Assembly (NCBI GenBank): GCA_037013495.1
Contig: CM072808.1
Location: 7,355,319-7,419,318, forward strand
Reading direction: 5' to 3'
DNA length: 64,000 bases
Source of the DNA: Hippophae tibetana
Lineage: Eukaryota; Streptophyta; Magnoliopsida; Rosales; Elaeagnaceae
Shown: one piece after another, positions 61,901 through 64,000 of the stretch
Layout: the number at the start of each line of letters is the position of its first letter
Numbering within the stretch: the first letter of the stretch is position 1
Position numbers and translations under genes: made by a program
The notes under the pieces: model-generated
The model's database searches: none
Seen by the model: only the letters and a program-made list of their open reading frames with translations
What the model was told of the DNA's origin: nothing

Positions 61901-64000
61901 ATATTTGGTAAATATGAGTTACAACTTTCAACGAAGATAACTTTTCACTGGGGTACCGAAACGAATATTATAATATAACAAATTAAAGGTCGTATCAAAT
62001 TAAACAATATGCATTTTCCTCAAACGGAAAATCATTTTTGTACCCAAATAACATCGTTTACATCACTTATTTACTGTTTAACGTTTTTGACGCACCATTT
62101 TCATTTTACTTATTTCCGGTTTAATTCAATAGAGCTATAAGGGTGAGATTGGTGCCAATCTAGGTTTTTTTTTTATATTTTCAATCAATCTCTCTTATTG
62201 AAAAAGTATTGAGTAGAAAAAAAGAAAGGGGATGTTGTTCACATTTTCAAAAACAAAAAAACATTTGTTAAATAAGAGTAACAACTTTCAACGTTGATAA
62301 CTTTTTACTCGGGTGTCGAAACGAATATTATAATTTATTAAATGGAAGCTCATATCAAATTAAACAATATGCATTGGTGTCGAAAGGAAAATCGTTTTTG
62401 TACCCAAATAACATCGTTTACATCACTTATTTAGTGTTTAAAGTTATTGACACACTATTTTTTTATTTTACTTACTTCAAGTTTAATTCAGAAGAGCTAG
62501 AAAGGAAATATTGGTGCCGACCTAGGGTTGTTTATTTATATTTTCAACCAATCTCTATTATTCAAAAAAAGTTGAGAAGAGAAAAAGAAAGGGAATGTTG
62601 TTCAAATTTTCTAAACCAAAAACACATTTGGTAAATATGAGTTACAACTTTCAACGGAGTGAACTTTTGACTAGGGTATCGAAACGACTATTATAATATA
62701 TGAAATTGAAGCTCATATCAAATTACACAATATGCGTTGGTCTCGCAAGGAAAATCGTTTTTGTATCCAAATAACATCGTTTACATTACTCATTTAATGT
62801 TTAAAGTTTTTGACTCACCATTTTCATTTTACTTACTTCCGGTTTAATTTAATAGAGCTATATAGGAGATATTGGGGCCGACCTAGGATTTTTTTTTTTA
62901 TGTTCAATCAATCTCTCTTATTGAAAATAATATTGAGTAGAAAAAAAGATAGGTTATGTTGTTCACATTTTTAAAAACAAAAAAACATTTGGTAAATAAG
63001 AGTAACAACTTTCAACGGAGATAACTTTTTACTCGTGTATCGAAACAAATATTACAATTTATTAAATGGAAGCTCGTATCAAATTACACAATATGAATTG
63101 GTCTCGCAAGAAAAAAATTGTTTTTGTACCCAAATAACATCGTTTACATCACTTATTTATTGTTTAAAGATTTTGACGCACCGTTTTCATTTTACTTACT
63201 TCCGATTTAATTCAAGAGAGCTAGAAAGGAGATATTGGTGTAGACCTAGGGTTATTTATTTATATTTTCAATCAATCTCTATTATTCATTAAAAAAATGG
63301 AGAAGAGAAAAAGAAAGGGAATGTTGTTCACATTTTCAAAAACAAAAATACATTTGGTAACTATGAGTTACAACTTTCAACGGAGATAACTTTTGACTCG
63401 AGTATCCAAACGAATATTATAATATATCAAATTCAAGCTCATATCAAATTAAACAATATGCATTGGTGTCGTAAGGAAAATCGTTTTTGTACCCAAATAA
63501 CATCGTTTAATTCACCTATTTAATGTTTAAAGTTTTTAACTCACCATTTTCATTTTACTTACTTCCAGTTTAATTTAATAGAGCTATAAAGGAAATATTG
63601 GTGCCGATCTAGGTTTGTTTTTTTATATTTTCAATCAATCTCTCTTATTGAAAAAGTATTGTGTAGAAAAAAGAACGGAGATGTTGTTCACATTTTCAAA
63701 AACAAAAAAACATTTGGTAAATAAGATTAACAACTTTCAACGGAGATAACTTTTTACTCGGGTATCGAAACAAATATTATAATTTATTAAATGGAAGCTC
63801 GTATCAAATTACACAATATGCATTGGTCTCGCAAGAAAAAAATCGTTTTTGTGCCCAAATAACATCATTTACATCACTTATTTAGTGTTTAAAGATTTTG
63901 ACGCACCGTTTTCATTTTACTTACTTCCGGTTTATTTCAAGAGAGCTAGAAAGGAGATATTGGTGCAGACCTAGGGTTTTTTATTTATATTTTCAATCAA
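58930..64000. repeat. B-C dimer array (~726 bp dimer), continues past the window
   Basis: B lead-ins recur at 59,334, 60,061, 60,787 and 61,512 (spacing 727, 726, 725). The 60,061 and 60,787 dimers share 'ttgctcacattttcaaatac'. Those at 59,334 and 61,512 share 'aaaactaaaaaac', 'gaaacaaaaattataat' and 'atcgtttctgtaccc', giving an X-Y-Y-X order. One A monomer is present near 61.9 kb, then C and B alternate to the edge. No gene was seen. Confidence 0.88.

Larger units (their letters stand above)
1..64000. repeat. Tandem satellite DNA array, ~360-363 bp monomer, spans whole window
   Basis: The block around 'cgaatattataat' returns about every 360 bp from the first line to the last, always in the same orientation, with the rest of the monomer alignable between copies. 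Each monomer keeps the same order of blocks: gataactttt, cgaatattataat, atgcat, acccaaataacat, gtttaa, ttttcattttactt, a pyrimidine-rich stretch with tcaatcaatctct, a purine-rich stretch, and cacattttcaaaa. Neighbouring monomers differ by substitutions and short indels. No non-satellite insertion was seen. Long homogeneous arrays of this kind are typical of eukaryotic centromeric or pericentromeric heterochromatin; a centromeric role here is inference. The satellite family and species are not recognised. Confidence 0.98.
49330..64000. repeat. C-containing satellite domain
   Basis: The first C-type purine lead-in ('tggagaagagaaaaagaaag') appears at about 49,350, and C monomers recur to the right edge. 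A monomers become rare (about 50.2, 52.6, 56.5 and 61.9 kb) and B persists. A B variant with 'gggtatcaaaacg', 'aatattttaaatgg' and 'tggtctcac' (B') also appears near 50.5, 52.0, 53.0, 55.9 and 56.9 kb. The domain includes the 3,894-bp HOR and a terminal run of B-C dimers. Confidence 0.9.

Noticed and set aside
1..64000. Known insect satellites of similar monomer length (Drosophila 359-bp 1.688 family, Tribolium 360-bp satellite)
   Set aside because: Length is similar, but I see no resemblance to the Drosophila repeat as I know it and cannot confirm any to the Tribolium one; length alone is not evidence.
1..64000. Internal ~180-bp half-repeat (monomer as an ancient dimer)
   Set aside because: Words such as 'aaaggagata' and 'ttttgac' occur twice per monomer about 150 bp apart, but the surrounding sequence does not align, so the support is too weak.
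1..64000. CRISPR array
   Set aside because: Repeats are far too long, contiguous and without unique spacers.
1..64000. Transposon, retroelement, telomeric repeat or rRNA/tRNA insertion
   Set aside because: No break in the satellite phase, no terminal repeats with target duplications, no TTAGGG-like or TTTAGGG-like runs and no RNA gene structure were found in the reading.

Overview
The whole 64 kb window is one uninterrupted, AT-rich tandem satellite array, and I find no genes in it. The monomer is about 360-363 bp. All copies (roughly 177 by length) run head-to-tail in the same orientation, from the first base to the last. No transposon, rRNA, tRNA, CRISPR array or convincing protein-coding gene interrupts it. 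Such an array points to eukaryotic centromeric or pericentromeric heterochromatin. A flowering plant is plausible because the monomer spans about two nucleosomes and the wording around the 'gataacttttgactcgg' block resembles plant satellites. I do not recognise the family and cannot name the species.

Three main monomer types can be told apart. A has 'gactggggtatcgaaacg' and 'ttttcctcgaaagg'. B has 'tactcgggtatcg', 'tttattaaatgg' and 'acacaatatgcattgg'. C appears only in the right part and has 'gtatccaaacg', 'gaagctcat' and a long purine run ending in gggaatg. A' is a recognisable variant of A. The basic pattern is an A-B dimer of about 722 bp, replaced on the right by B-C dimers of about 726 bp. 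Higher-order repeats (HORs) are layered on top.

Layout: (1) 1-8510, a 1,808-bp pentamer HOR (B-A'-B-A-A), four full copies plus a partial fifth. (2) About 8.5-41.5 kb, a patchwork of nested near-identical duplications: a 2,168-bp hexamer (B-A'-B-A-B-A) recurring five times, a 2,883-bp octamer tandemly triplicated at 25,368-34,016, and longer copies offset by 7,576, 7,944 and 12,983 bp. (3) 41.5-49.3 kb, older and more diverged A-B dimers with little HOR structure. (4) 49.3-64.0 kb, a C-containing domain with a 3,894-bp 11-mer HOR (two full copies and the start of a third) whose units carry a monomer with an internal deletion of about 85 bp, followed by B-C dimers.

The biological interest lies in array evolution. 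Several unequal-crossover junctions can be placed within tens of bases, diagnostic variants order the duplications in time, and sequence homogeneity falls sharply at about 41.5 kb. A 90-codon open frame recurs in most A monomers, but it is broken by indels in many copies and is judged a by-product of homogenisation.
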